Shown piece after piece: positions 1-10,878 of a stretch of DNA of 64,000 nt. The stretch comes from Eublepharis macularius (taxonomy: Eukaryota; Chordata; Lepidosauria; Squamata; Eublepharidae): the NCBI RefSeq assembly GCF_028583425.1, contig NC_072793.1:172585681-172649680 (forward strand), read 5' to 3'. The notes under the pieces were generated by a model. That model was not told where the DNA came from, ran no database searches, and saw only the letters and a program-made list of their open reading frames with translations. How positions within the stretch are numbered: the stretch's first letter is position 1; every line of letters begins with the position of its first letter. The position numbers and the translations under genes were made by a program.

Positions 1-1345
1 CAACAGTGAGAGAAATTACCTTCCTCACCACATCCCTTCCAGCATTGGGGCGAGACCAAAGATGAGATTTGGGACAACTTTTTAGGGGTCAAATACCACC
101 TGTTGACTATCTTATACGTCTGTAATTTAGTTACCACTGTTTTAGAGTTAAATATTTTGGGGGACCATATCTGCTTCCACTTTTCTGTTGTTTGAGCTAT
201 TTGACAATCTTGAAACCATTTAGCTTGATATTTTAGTGTTGTGACCTTTTGGTTAGAGAGTAGGATATTATATAGTTTGGAAATAAGACCTTTGCCAGAA
301 AACGTTGGAGAGTCTAGCAGACATTCAAAGTCCGTTTTAGGGGTATTCACTATTTTTTTGAAGTCAATTTGATCAGCCAGACTTTTCAATCGAAGATACC
401 TAAACCAATGGATTCTTTGCTTTGCTATGTTTTCCATATCTACTTTCTGTAACAGTCCCTTTGGAGAGGTTACATCCACTATTCTTGTGAGGGTGGTGTT
501 CCTCCAAAATGCACTGAAGATTTTGTTGTATCCTGATGGGAGCCACTGTTGCGAAGTAAAAGAGGAGTATCTAGATATTTCTGGCAATATTTTCCTCCTG
601 ATATTATCCCAGTCTTTCAATATTGAGTGTAGGAAGATGTTCTTACAAATGACTTTAGGACGATCGTTTGCTTTGTTCCAAATTACATCATGTATTGTAT
701 TTTGCCTAAGGAAAGGTTGAAAGGTAGTTGTCCAGTTTCAGGTGCCTGTATGTTTTAATAATTGGAGGACATTGACTAATCGTGCTGCAGTTTGGTACAA
801 AGCAATATCCGGGTAGTTAAAGCCACCATTTGTAATTCTCATTCGTAGGATGTTAAAGGCGATTCTGGGGCTTCTGTTTTGCCACAAAAATTTATTTAAT
901 ATCCCTTGCCATTAGATCATTTGATGGCGTGGGATTATAATTGGAATGGCTCTGAAAAGGTACACTAGTTTTGGGAGAATAAACAATTTAATCAGGTGGA
1001 ACCTATCATACCATGAGAATCCCATCTTATTCCAATCAGTAATTTTTATCTCTATATTCTTCATTACCTTAGTGTGATTTTGTTTGATAAGATTATCAAG
1101 ATCAGTTGGGATAATGATTCCCAGATAAGTTATTTGTTTAGCTGCAATCTGATATTTAAATTCCGTAGTAATTTGTTTCCCTATATTATCATTTATATTG
1201 ATTGGAAGAATGTGAGATTTTGACTGATTGATATTGAGACCTGAAATCGTTCCGAAGTCTGCTAACAATTGTTGTAGGTATTTAAGTGAGGAGGATGGAT
1301 CTGTTAGGTACATGATCGTATCATCAGCAAACAAGCTTTACTCTT
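1..1345 (-). mobile_element. L1 LINE fragment, ORF2 reverse transcriptase and downstream part
   Basis: On the minus strand the sequence encodes an L1-type reverse transcriptase segment with the FADDT catalytic motif near 1334, followed by the LNINQSK and TYLGI blocks usual in L1 ORF2. The reading frame decays further left (lower coordinates) but L1-like sequence continues to the window edge. The element is 5' truncated near 1345, and its 3' end lies outside the window. It probably sits in an intron of the zinc-finger gene whose last exon starts at 1997. Confidence 0.85.
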
Positions 1346-1996
1346 TGTCACAGATCACTGTTCTCTTTGTCTATTTTACCAATGTTTTGTTTCTGATCAG
1401 ATGTCAATTTGAACACTCTCCATAGAACTCCGCATTCTAGACAAGAGAGAAAAAAAATTCCAAAAAGGAGTATGTTCCCAGGATGCGCTGGACACAAACC
1501 TCTGGAGCATCTCCTGGTTATGTTGTCAAAGCAGATTAATGTTCAAAAGGAGTTGTGTGGCAGGGTAGTTAGAAGGCAGGAGTCAGTTAAGACTCACCTA
1601 GAATTCCTTGCAAGAGAACCAAAGAAAGTTTAGCTAAATTACAATTCTGTTTGATTTCTAATATTAATTCTAAATTTCTTTTACAGTGACCTCTCTTCAG
1701 GTCCTCTTTTGTGTGTGTGTGTTTGTGTTAAGGCATGAGTGGCTATTCCTGTCTTAAAGCGAACCCTCTCTGCAAGCTCCCCAACCAACACCACCTTGTA
1801 AATTTATCCAGGCAGGAAAAGAGAAATTTAAAATGACCCAGTGGACTGCTTCCCTTTCAGGCAGGAGGTCTGTCTTGTAAAGTCTCTCTCTTTTGTCCTC
1901 TTCAGCTACATTCATTATGATAGAAATAGCTAAGCTGGCAACTAGATTGGAATTTAGAGTCCGAGCATCCCACGAGGTTTCTCTTTCTTTCTGCAG
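1346..1996 (+). other. Intron sequence before the gene 1 terminal exon
   Basis: I see no coding exon or recognisable repeat here. The last bases form a pyrimidine-rich tract ending in CTGCAG, which serves as the splice acceptor for the exon at 1997. Confidence 0.6.
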
Positions 1997-3300
1997 AACA
2001 CATATCGACGTTGGCGAACCCGAGATCTGTGCATCCAGTAATAGAGAAAAAGGACCCATCTTTAGATGTAAAAGAGAAGGTTGAATATTGCAATGAACTG
2101 AGAAAGGAGGAGGGGAAACAGCCACCTAAAGAGAGGGGTAATTCTGGTCTTTTATGGAGTGATGATGCTCATGAATTTCCACAATTCCAAAAAAAAGAAG
2201 ACAATAGAAATGAGTGCCTGGAAAGTAGGGAAAAATTTCCTGGAAGCCTTAATTCCCATCAACAAATTAACACAGGAGAGAAACGATTTAAATGCCTAGA
2301 ATGTGGAAAAAGCTTCAGTCACAGTGCAAGACTTAAGTCTCATCAAAGAATTCACACAGGGGAGAAACCATATAAATGTCAGGAGTGTGGAAAAAGCTTC
2401 AGTCACAGTGTAAACCTTAATTCCCATCAAAGGATTCACACAGGGGCTAAACCATATAAATGCCTGGAGTGTGGAAAAGGCTTCACTCAGAATGGAAGCC
2501 TTAGTCGCCATCAAAGAATGCACACAGGGGAGAAACCACATAAATGCTTGGAGTGTGGGAAAAGTTTCAGTTTAAATGGAAACCTTACTCGTCATCAAAG
2601 AATGCACAAAGGGGAAAAACCACATAAATGCCTGGAGTGTGGAAAAAGCTTCAGTTGGAGTGGAAACCTTACATCCCATCAAAGAATTCACACAGGGGTA
2701 AAACCATTTGAATGCTTGGAGTGTGGAAAGAGATTCAGTCGTAGTGGACATCTTACTCGCCATCAAAGAATGCACACAGGGGAGAAACCACATAAATGCA
2801 TGGAGTGTGGCAAAAGCTTCACTTCAAGTGGAAACCTTACTCGTCATCAAAGAATTCATACAGGGGTGAAACCATTTCAGTGCCTGGAGTGTGGAAAGAG
2901 CATCAGTCAGAGTGACAGCCTTATATCTCATCAAAGAATTCACACAGGAAAGAAACCATATAAATGCCAAGTGTGTGGAAAAAGCTTCAGTCAGAGTGGA
3001 AGCCTTACTTACCATCAAAGAATTCACACAGGAGAGAAACCATATAAGTGCATGGAGTGTGGAAAAAGTTTCCGTTGGAGTAGTAAGCTTACATCCCATC
3101 GAAGAATTCACACAGGGGAGAAACCACATAAATGCTTGGTGTGTGGAAAAAGCTTCAGGCAGAGTGGAAACCTTACTTCACATCAAAGAATTCACACAGG
3201 TGAGAAGCCGTATAAATGTTTGGAGTGTGGAGAAAGCTTTAGACAGAGTGGAAATCTTACTTACCATCAAAAGAATTCACACAGGAAAGAAACCATATGA
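1997..3300 (+). CDS. KRAB-type C2H2 zinc-finger gene 1, terminal exon (gene partial at left edge)
   Basis: This is the final exon of a zinc-finger transcription factor. The frame enters in phase 1 after the acceptor CTGCAG, the same phase as the finger exons of the four complete genes downstream, so upstream KRAB exons should lie left of the window. A spacer of about 90 residues leads into 12 C2H2 fingers joined by TGEKP-type linkers, several with the variant TGVKP. Helix residues (-1,2,3,6) in order are HARS, HVNS, QGSR, LGNR, WGNS, RGHR, SGNR, QDSS, QGSY, WSKS, QGNS, QGNY. Finger 8 has Ile for the core Phe. In finger 12 one extra A near 3270 shifts the frame, giving H-x4-H spacing and a stop at 3298-3300; the old frame continues as a degenerate finger to about 3340. 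The role is sequence-specific DNA binding in the nucleus; the target is unknown. Confidence 0.9.
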
Positions 3301-3339
3301 AGTGGAGTGTAGAAAAACATTTGAGAGGAGTACTGATTA

Positions 3340-4560
3340 AAGAGCCCTATTTCCTTTATGAAAATGTCATCTTGAACAATAAGTTATTCACATTCCAGAA
3401 TGTTTGGCAATTCCCGATCTCATCAGGAAAGTCATTCTCCCAAGTGGGAGAAGCTGCTTTTGTATGGGCAGAACCAGCACTTGGAACTGAGTCTGTAAAG
3501 TAATCAGTAGATATTGGATCAATTCCAGAATGCATTTAACGTGTACCCTGTAAACCAAGCCTGATAATAATTGACTTGCGGCAGTCCGCAGCAGCTGTAG
3601 TTTCTGTCTTCCAGGGCAGACCCATCTAGAGTGTGTTACAGTAGTTTAGTCACAGGGTTACCGTAGCTTGGATGTACATGGTCAACCTTAGGAGCCATTC
3701 TCAGTGGATAAAAACAGGCTAAAATATGGTAAACTGCAGGTTTGATTCCGGTAGCACCTTAATGACCAACCAGATTGTCAGGCTTTTGAGAATCAAGGGG
3801 AGATCCCTGAGCCTTTATATTCCAGTCTGAGGTGAGTGGGGTGAAACAAAGAAAGGAGTTAGGATGTAAAGGCAGAATGCATCTTGATTAGAGCAGAAAG
3901 ACAACCAGGGGGAGAGGTGTTTTTCTGCTTTCCTTCAAGGCTCCACCTATTGCTGCATGTCCCACTTTTCTCTCTCTCTCTGGTGCTTGCAGAGACTTGT
4001 AGCTGTATCATGCACTCTTGCAATGAAGGGATCTACTTCTCCCCCCCCTCCCCGACTCCATTTTGATAGCACTTAATGTGAATAGGATTTAATGTGGGCA
4101 CAGAGACCAGACTGTCAGCTTTCCAAATACAAAGAGAGTTTAATGAAGAAGCAAAGAGCATACACGTGATCTGTAATTGCAATCAGAGTGAGCAAGGAGA
4201 GAAAGAAAATGGGTATAAACCACAATTCCTCTCCCCCGGTTTCTGAGCATACTATAAAGATGATAAGAAACATAAGCTCTTCATTCTTGGAGCCACAAGT
4301 TTTAGTTTCTCCAGTAGGTTGGAGCTGTTTCCCTTTGTTCTCAGTGCCGTGTGTTCAAGATGGAATCTGGAGAAGTGTGCTAAGGATGACTTGAAGAAAG
4401 TTGAGAGTCTGATCTACAGACAACTGATAATTTCCTTTTGCTCTGCATATGTACCTTTTCCTGTTCAAAAGGAAAGATCTGTTCCTTCCTTCACCCCCTT
4501 TGCCGTTTTGTAAAAGAATGCTTTCAGGCTCAGCTGTGATTTCACTGCCCATTGTGTTTC
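3340..4560 (+). repeat. Duplicated 3'-flank block (partner at about 49620-50540)
   Basis: The stretch after gene 1 matches the stretch after gene C in order and wording, for example the segments near 3390 and 49640 (ATTCCAGAATGTTTGGCAAT-type) and near 4250 and 50490 (AAAGATGATAAGAAACATAA). It includes an L2-like minus-strand remnant at about 3560-3690. No gene is visible. The match shows that gene 1 and gene C descend from one duplicated unit that included its downstream flank. Confidence 0.75.
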
Positions 4561-5589
4561 TTCCAGATAGGGTCACCTGCGTATCAATGGCACCAGTGAC
4601 CCTGCCCTTGGGAAGTGAATTGTCATGTATTCATTATTTTGATCATATGTATGTATGTTCATCTATGTAGTCTTTGTATGCAGCTTCATAACCTCTGTAA
4701 GGTTCAATAGCTGGCCAGGAAAAGTACAGAACTGCCTCTCAGTTGAAGAAATAGTAGATTTATTGCTCTTTTATTGTAAACTTTGCAATGAAATTGCTCT
4801 TTTATTGTAAACAATTGCAAATTATTTAACTTTGTAATCTTGCTTTGAGAATTTAATGTTATTATTTGTATAAACCCTTTGGGGACCAATTGCTTTCTTT
4901 AGAGGATGGTCATGTGTTCAAGTTAGAGAAATTGATTTATTTATTATATTAGATTTTTAGTCCATCCTCCCTGCAGGCGTCACAATGTATTTCTGTTCCT
5001 TCCTTTCACCTTCTCTACATAGATCAAGATGGGTAGCCATATTTGATTGTCTGTAGCAGTAGAAAAGAGCAATAGTCCAGTAGCACTTATAATGAAATTT
5101 GTGGTCAAGTATGAGCTTTCATGAGCCACAGCTCACTTCTTCTCTACTTGTGTGTCATGTAAGGGTCTAATGAGCCCTTCTGCTGGTGACTTCCAGTTAG
5201 AGAAGACCTTATATTGCGTGACCATATCTTGTGTGCAGGGGCTTCTCATTTTACACAGCATTCTGCCAGTCAGCTTAAAACCTGGTTTGCCTTTTATCTC
5301 AGAGAATTGTAATACTTACTTATTTAGGTAAGTGTAAAAAATATTAGACCTGATTTCTGTTGCATGCTTTTTTCTGTCTTTGTGGGGTCAATTTGTACCT
5401 GTTAGTATTTATCAAGTTCTTGCCTAATAAAAAATTAAGTGAAATCATGACCTCAAGGTAGTTCTCTGTTTGCTCTGCTGGCCAAAAGATCTGATGCCTG
5501 ACCTATAATATTTCATTATGTCACAAGAAATGAGTCTTTCTCAGAGTTTGTCTTCAACATATGGGTGATTCTGCATCCGAGTGCAGCCA
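4561..5589. other. Intergenic, no gene; Penelope-like fragment near 5045-5135
   Basis: No coding exon is supported. A minus-strand fragment at about 5045-5135 resembles the Penelope-like tails seen elsewhere in the window (AGTCCAGTAGCACTT on the + strand). The rest is unannotated AT-rich sequence. Confidence 0.4.
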
Positions 5590-5800
5590 TGAGGCTTCAG
5601 CTCCCCAAGAGCCGAGTTCAGTATAAATCCCTAGACAAAAGTGGAAAACTTACCGTCTGTCCAAGAATGCACCCAGGGGAGAAGATATATAAATGTTTGG
5701 ATTGTGAGGTAAGTGTCTGCGGTAGCAGGAACTTCACTTCCCATCAAATAACACACACAGGGAAAATACGTGCCTAAATGCCTGAAGTGGGGGGGAAGTG
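5590..5800 (+). pseudogene. Relic of a C2H2 zinc-finger exon
   Basis: The translation shows one degenerate finger tail (SGKLTVCPRMHPGEK) followed by a finger with C-x2-C and H-x3-H but a disturbed middle (YKCLDCEVSVCGSRNFTSHQ), then a stop shortly after. No KRAB exon or other fingers are present nearby. Downstream sequence to about 6000 matches the 3' untranslated region after gene C (GCAAATTGGA near 5870 and 47815). It is therefore the 3' end of a lost cluster member, not an active gene. Confidence 0.75.
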
Positions 5801-6019
5801 TCCATCCTATGTTCATGGTGTGGAGTGTGGAAAGTTATTGCTTGGTGTGAATAAAGATGTTGCATCAAAGCAAATTGGACCAGAACACCAGAAAGCAATG
5901 CAATGAAACCATATAATGCATACAAACAATGCAAAAAAAACTGCATTAAAAAGTTCAGAAATTAAATCTGCAACCCTATTCCCTTTATAAAAATGCCATC
6001 GGAACTATTCCGATTTACG

Positions 6020-6390
6020 CATTAATTTTAAAGTATTTTATTTACATTATTTATAGTCCGCCCTTCTTACTGAGGCTGAAGGCAGATTATACAGTGTAAG
6101 TCAGTAAAGTCAATTCCAAAAACCCTGCAGGGAGAGCAGAATATAAATTTAATAAATAATTTCAATAAACAATATAATTAGGTAAAGAAATACAAATTTG
6201 CTAAGCTTTTCAGACAAGCTTTTCAGACAATACAGAGCTGAAGAAATGCTAAACAGAGCATAAGCAATTTTAGGACTGAAACATTAAACAGCATATAAAC
6301 TATCTGGTAGGATTATACAGCAAAAGACAGTACAGAGAAGTAAAAGTCTATAACCCCTATCTGTTTACTTAAGCATCTCTTTAGGACTAC
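6020..6390 (-). repeat. L2-related repeat fragment
   Basis: The sequence matches a segment at about 32960-33450 and part of 21870-21990 (for example CAATAAACAATRTAA, ACAGAGYTGAAG and CAGACAGTACA blocks). The longer copy at 33000-33860 encodes an L2-like C-terminus on the minus strand, so this is assigned to the same family. Confidence 0.5.
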
Positions 6391-7640
6391 TATTAGGGGT
6401 GTGCATAATGGGGAAAAGAGCTGAAATGACACACAGAGCTCACTGGTTTGGCTCATTCAAGAAGCATCCTGAACGTGAAACAAGTCTGGGAAACGAGGCT
6501 GCAACGAGTGTTTCGGTTCGATACTTACCGGGCAGAATGCAGGCAGGCAGGCCAGGCCTTTCTGGAGGCATCTTGTCCCCCTTGCCTGTGAGTCTGCCTG
6601 TCTGTACATGCAACCAATTGGGTCCAACAAGGACTCAGCCATCAGTGCTACCTCTGTGGCAGGGAGGGGATGTGGGTGGAGCGCATGAGTGTATTTTTTC
6701 CCAGCACTTCCTGGGCAATGGGTTTTTGGCATTGATACCGAGTGGCTCATGGGGATCAAAGGTTTGCTTTGCACCAGGGAGGGGAGCAGCGGATGGCCGG
6801 AGGCCATTAGTGCCAGCATCACCATTGTGTGCTTTTATGCACAATGCGAGGAAAGGCTGGCCTGGCAACGTCTGCACAGGCATGCACAAATGCATGGGCT
6901 GGAGGAGGGAGGGGTCTCCTGCAGCCTCTGAGCCCTCGGCTGTCATAAAGGCACATGTGATGCATGTTATGGTGAAAATTGGAAAGAAAAAGCCATTATT
7001 AAAGGTCAGCCCCACCGAGGAGGTCCCGGGCAGAGCTGCTTGCTTCAAACCCATCCAGTGGCCTTCTGCTGCTGCTGCTGCCCTTCGCTTAGGTGCCGTG
7101 GTGCCAGGGCCGCTCTCTGTGGCTTCAGAAGTCCTCCAAAGGTAGTGGGTCAAGGAGCACCAGGAGGAATTTCAGCTTTTTGGAGTTTTCCGATTAAAAC
7201 TGTTAAGCCAGTGTTAAATGATGGGGCGGAACAGCCCTCACACATGCCCCCCCCGCCCCCCATCTTTCCAGAAAAGAATTCTACATGGAAGGAACAATCT
7301 GGCCAGATTTTTTATTTCCTGTCAGAGCGGTGGGACTCTTGTTGCTTACCCACCAGTGATTTCTCCTTTTTCGATTCTGGGTTAACTGTTTTAGTCAGAA
7401 AGGGAGACTGGCAGCCAGCAACCTGTCAATCTCCCACTTTTACTAGTATTGGGAGACGATGTGAAAGGAATAGTGAGCGTGCAAGTGCACAGCTGCACAA
7501 CACTTGCCTTCTCACATCCCTTCTTCAAGTGTTCCTCGGGGTCCATAAACACAGAACCCCCATTGTTGCATGCTCTCAAACTTGGTGATCCGATGGTTTA
7601 GAGGGAGGACTGTGTTTTCTGTGCAATTTTGGTGCCATTA
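6391..7640. other. Intergenic stretch with no supported gene
   Basis: Open frames on both strands overlap each other and show no recognisable domain. GC content rises toward 7100 with a CTG-repeat-like run (GCTGCTGCTGCTGCC). I see nothing that supports a gene; the start near 6390 (AGGGGTGTGCATAAT) may be the edge of an unidentified repeat. Confidence 0.4.
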
Positions 7641-7644
7641 GAAA

Positions 7645-9145
7645 CATAGAACTGAAAGGGACTCCGAGGGTCATCTAATCCAGCCACCTGCAAAATGCAG
7701 GACATTCACCGCTATCTCCCCTCCCCTCACCACCCCCAGTGACCCCTGCTCTCTGCCCAGAAGATAGCAAGAAACCTCTAAGATTCCTGGCCAAGCTGGC
7801 CTGGAAGACAATTATTTCCTGACCCCAAAGTGGATGTCAGTTTATGGAATTCAAGTTACTCTGAATTCATCTCCCAACCCCTTGCTGCAAGAAATCCAAG
7901 GTCTCTTGAGTCAAAGGGTCCTTTATTGAAAGATTATATTCAAAGTACAAGTGTCCATAATTAATCCAAAGGCATGGAAGCTTCTGGCTGACCATGAAGC
8001 TTTGTTGAGAATGATGTGTTAGTTACAAAAAGCAATATATCAAAACCTCCCTCTATTGTCCCCCCCCCCCACATTGCCCGGCTACAGTAGATGCCTGGGA
8101 AAGTGAGGGATGCTCCTCCGAGGTCGATGTCTAGTCATAGTAGATAAGACCTTCCTGCCTCCCTGGGAACACAGCGGGCTCTCTATGAACCTGTGGACAG
8201 AAAACACTGAAAAACTACAGCATGAGAAAGCATCTGAAAATAACATGGAGTCACTGTGGATAGCAGGCCTGACAGTGGAGATCAACATCCCCTGGGCATA
8301 TAAGAAAGGAAAGGTCCTTTCTAGCGCCAGCTTATCCCTTCATGTACTCCCTTTCCTGATCTGTGTACATTCATATTAAGTCAGAGAATCATCATGATCC
8401 GTCAGGTGGCCGTCTAGCCTCTTCTTAAATTCCTCCAAGGAAGGAAGGGGAGCCCACCACCTCCTGAGGAAGCCTGTTCCACTGAGGAACCACTCTGACA
8501 GGAAGTTCCTCCTGATGTTTAGCCAAAAACTATTTTGTTTTAATTTTAACCTGTTATTTCTGGTCCAACTCGCTGGGGCAGCAGAAAACAGCTCTGCTCC
8601 ATCCTCTATATGACAGCCCTTCAACTATCTGAAGAAGGCTAACATGTCACCTCTCAGTCGCCTCCTCTCCAGACCCCTGACCATATTCAATACTTTCCCA
8701 AACTGTCGCACAGTACTCCAAATGAGGTCTAACCAGAGTGGAGTAAAGCGATACCATCACTTTGCGTGATCTGGACACTATACTTACGTTGATGCAGTTT
8801 AAAATCACATTTGCCTTTTTAGCTACAGCATCACACTGCTGACTCATATTCAGCGTATGATCTCCTAAGACCACTAGATCCATTTCACAAGTACTGCTGC
8901 CAAGACAAGCCTCCCCCATCCTATAAGTGTTCCTTTGATTATTTCTACCTAAATGCAGAACTTTACATTTGTCTCTGTTGAAATTCTAAATGCTCAAGGA
9001 CTGACTATTTAGTGATTTGTTTCAATAACTTTCCAGGTATGGATGTCAAGCAGATGGGTCGATAGTTACCTGGCTCCTCCTTTTTCCCCTTCTTGAAGAT
9101 GGGGACAACATGCTCACCTCCAGTCTTCTGAAATCCAAAACTAGA
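7645..9145 (-). mobile_element. CR1 LINE fragment, ORF2 C-terminal part and 3' region
   Basis: On the minus strand, 8919 to 8647 encodes a CR1 reverse transcriptase C-terminal block (LGSSTCEMDLVVLGDHTLNM, then LVRPHLEYC), and 8624 to 8376 encodes the ORF2 tail (FKYLKG near the start, PSLEEFKKRLDGHL at the end). Non-coding CR1 3' sequence continues to about 7645. The same family occurs at 20490-21850 and 32475-32910. It is interrupted by a solo LTR at 7835-8274. Confidence 0.85.
7835..8274 (-). mobile_element. Solo LTR nested in the CR1 fragment
   Basis: A 440-bp insertion begins TGTCAG and ends CTGACA, is flanked by the 5-bp direct repeat GTGGA (7830-7834 and 8275-8279), and has a polyadenylation-type AATAAA on the minus strand. 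CR1 sequence resumes directly on both sides. It is a solo LTR of an LTR retroelement (Ty3/gypsy or ERV class not resolved) and a fossil without coding parts. Confidence 0.75.
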
Positions 9146-9960
9146 GACACCTCCAAATTAAACTGGAATGGAAAGGTGGAAATCCACAATTGGAGGAAAA
9201 GGGTGAAAAACCCCAATGAAAATTTTTAATGTATTTTATATGTATATAATGCATATTGTTAAAGGGACAAGTGCTCTAATAAATAAGTAAATAGACAAGT
9301 TAATGCAAAATGTATAAACACAGAATATTCCTATAAATACAATATCCAAAGAATAAATGCCATGTGGCCACCAAACAGGGTTCTGTTTGGTGCAAAATAC
9401 CAAAAGTTCAGTCACTTAATATTTTAATATGAAGACACAATGTTCCCTTTGTTCATTTTTGTAGGTGTGGCAAGAAGAACAGTGGAAGAAGACCATCCAA
9501 AAGGTACGTATGCACAGTAAACAATGCTATGAAGTAGCAAAGTGCTTATCTATCTGCATTGTATCTTGCAGGTGACACTAAGAAGCTGGGGTGCCCAACA
9601 GGGCAGACCCACCTCTGCCCAACTACTGGGCCAGCTGCAAATCTTGAAGTTTCGTCTGGACTTCCTCAGGGGCGGTTTAAAGGGTCACCTAACGAATCCA
9701 GCCATGAAGCATAAGATGCTCACATAGTACATGGGTTCTCTCTTGTGGCGGTTACAGGATCCAGGGTTGAAACATGTTTGGTCTCTGTATATGTGCAATC
9801 AGTTTTGTCACTTAGTTCTTGTATATGTTCCAACAGTTTTGTGTAGGTCTCAAGGTATTTAACATTGTCCCATGGTTTTGAATCCTTTAAGCGCTGTGCA
9901 ATCAATAATTGACTTTCTTTTATATCTTATGTTTTCTTGGCCGCTCAACTTTGCTGGTTC
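9146..9960. other. AT-rich stretch and unidentified repeats
   Basis: No gene is supported. Around 9610-9690 the minus strand reads CTGAGGAAGTCCAGACGAAA, which resembles the conserved tails of Penelope-like elements found elsewhere here. Short exon-like segments bounded by AG and GT (about 9469-9508) have no coding support. Confidence 0.35.
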
Positions 9961-10739
9961 CTGATGTTTAGACTGCGCCATCCCTCAAAGATTCAAGATC
10001 CACCCCACCCCAATTCAAAGGGGAAGGTTTTGAGACCTGCCCCCTGCAGAGAGGGAGGGGGAAAGTCTTGATTTGGGAGCAGGGCGGTGGATGAGCAGCA
10101 CCTAGTCGGGCGTGGGAGGGGGGGCAGGTTGGATGCATCCCTCCCCCCCCCCCCGCCAAACTCAACCTCTGCCTGCCTTTTGCCTGTTATTCAGGGCAGG
10201 ATCCAATATGCGCACCCCTCCATTTCCTTCCATTGCGTCCCCCACATCACTGCCTCTTCGCTCCGACTAGAACCGGGGCAAGCCGGGCTCGGTGGAGCCA
10301 GGGCGAGGGGCCAGAGTGAGGCGTCCGCCGCCCTGCGAGCTCCACCCTGGTGCCACCGAGAGCAGCGCGGCTCCAGCAGGGCTCAGAGGGCGGCGGGTGC
10401 TTCACCCACACCCCGGCTCCACCGGAGCTTGCAGGCGTGCTTTTGGCTGAGCTGGGGCAGGGGTGGGGTGGGGGCGCAAACCGCCCACCACCCCAGCCCT
10501 GCCGCAGCCCGGCCTCCCCAGCTCCAGCGGGACTCACAGGGTGGTGGGCGCGTCGCCACCCTGTGTCTCAGCCCTCCCCAGACCCCTCTTGCCCCCTCCC
10601 TGCCAACCCTCCCGGACCTCTCCTGCCTGTCAGCCCTCCCAGACGCCTTCTGCATCTCAGCCCTCCCGAGACCCCCATTGTCCCCTACTTGCCAACCCTC
10701 CCCAGACCCCTCTTGCCTCTCCACCTGCCCAAGGCGTTT
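9961..10739. repeat. GC-rich sequence with a C-rich minisatellite
   Basis: This region before the gene A promoter is GC-rich. At 10560-10740 imperfect units such as CAGCCCTCCCGAGACCCC and TGCCAACCCTCCCCAGACCC recur. Long frames on both strands come from the composition and show no domain. Confidence 0.6.
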
Positions 10740-10878
10740 CACTACTGCTGGGTTCTCCAAGGGTTAAAGTGACAGAGTCTGCTGTCCTAGAGGGGAGCGT
10801 GAGGGGGGGGGGGGAATCGCCATTTCCTGCTCCTCCCCCCTCGCCTGTGAATTCGTGCATGGCTGGGGGGCCCTTCTG
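10740..10878 (+). promoter_or_regulatory. Gene A CpG-rich promoter and noncoding exon 1
   Basis: The block from CTCCAAGGGTTAAAG to the donor CTG|GTGAGC is repeated before genes B, C and D. It contains the conserved GCCATTTCCTGCTCC, which fits YY1-like and ETS-like sites and is an inferred core promoter or early transcribed element. The exon end at 10878 is inferred from the conserved donor; the transcription start is not determined. An ATG at 10859 opens a short upstream reading frame that continues into exon 2. Confidence 0.55.

Noticed and set aside
427-720. 97-residue + strand frame near the left edge
   Set aside because: It is antisense to the L1 ORF2 fragment on the minus strand.
2296-3129. 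Long minus-strand frames opposite the finger arrays (also at 19189-19584, 31472-31699, 46658-46909)
   Set aside because: They repeat every 84 bases because they mirror the finger units, and show no domain of their own.
9469-9508. Short exon-like segments between AG and GT near 9469 and 9573
   Set aside because: No frame links them to each other or to the cluster, and the area looks like unidentified repeats.
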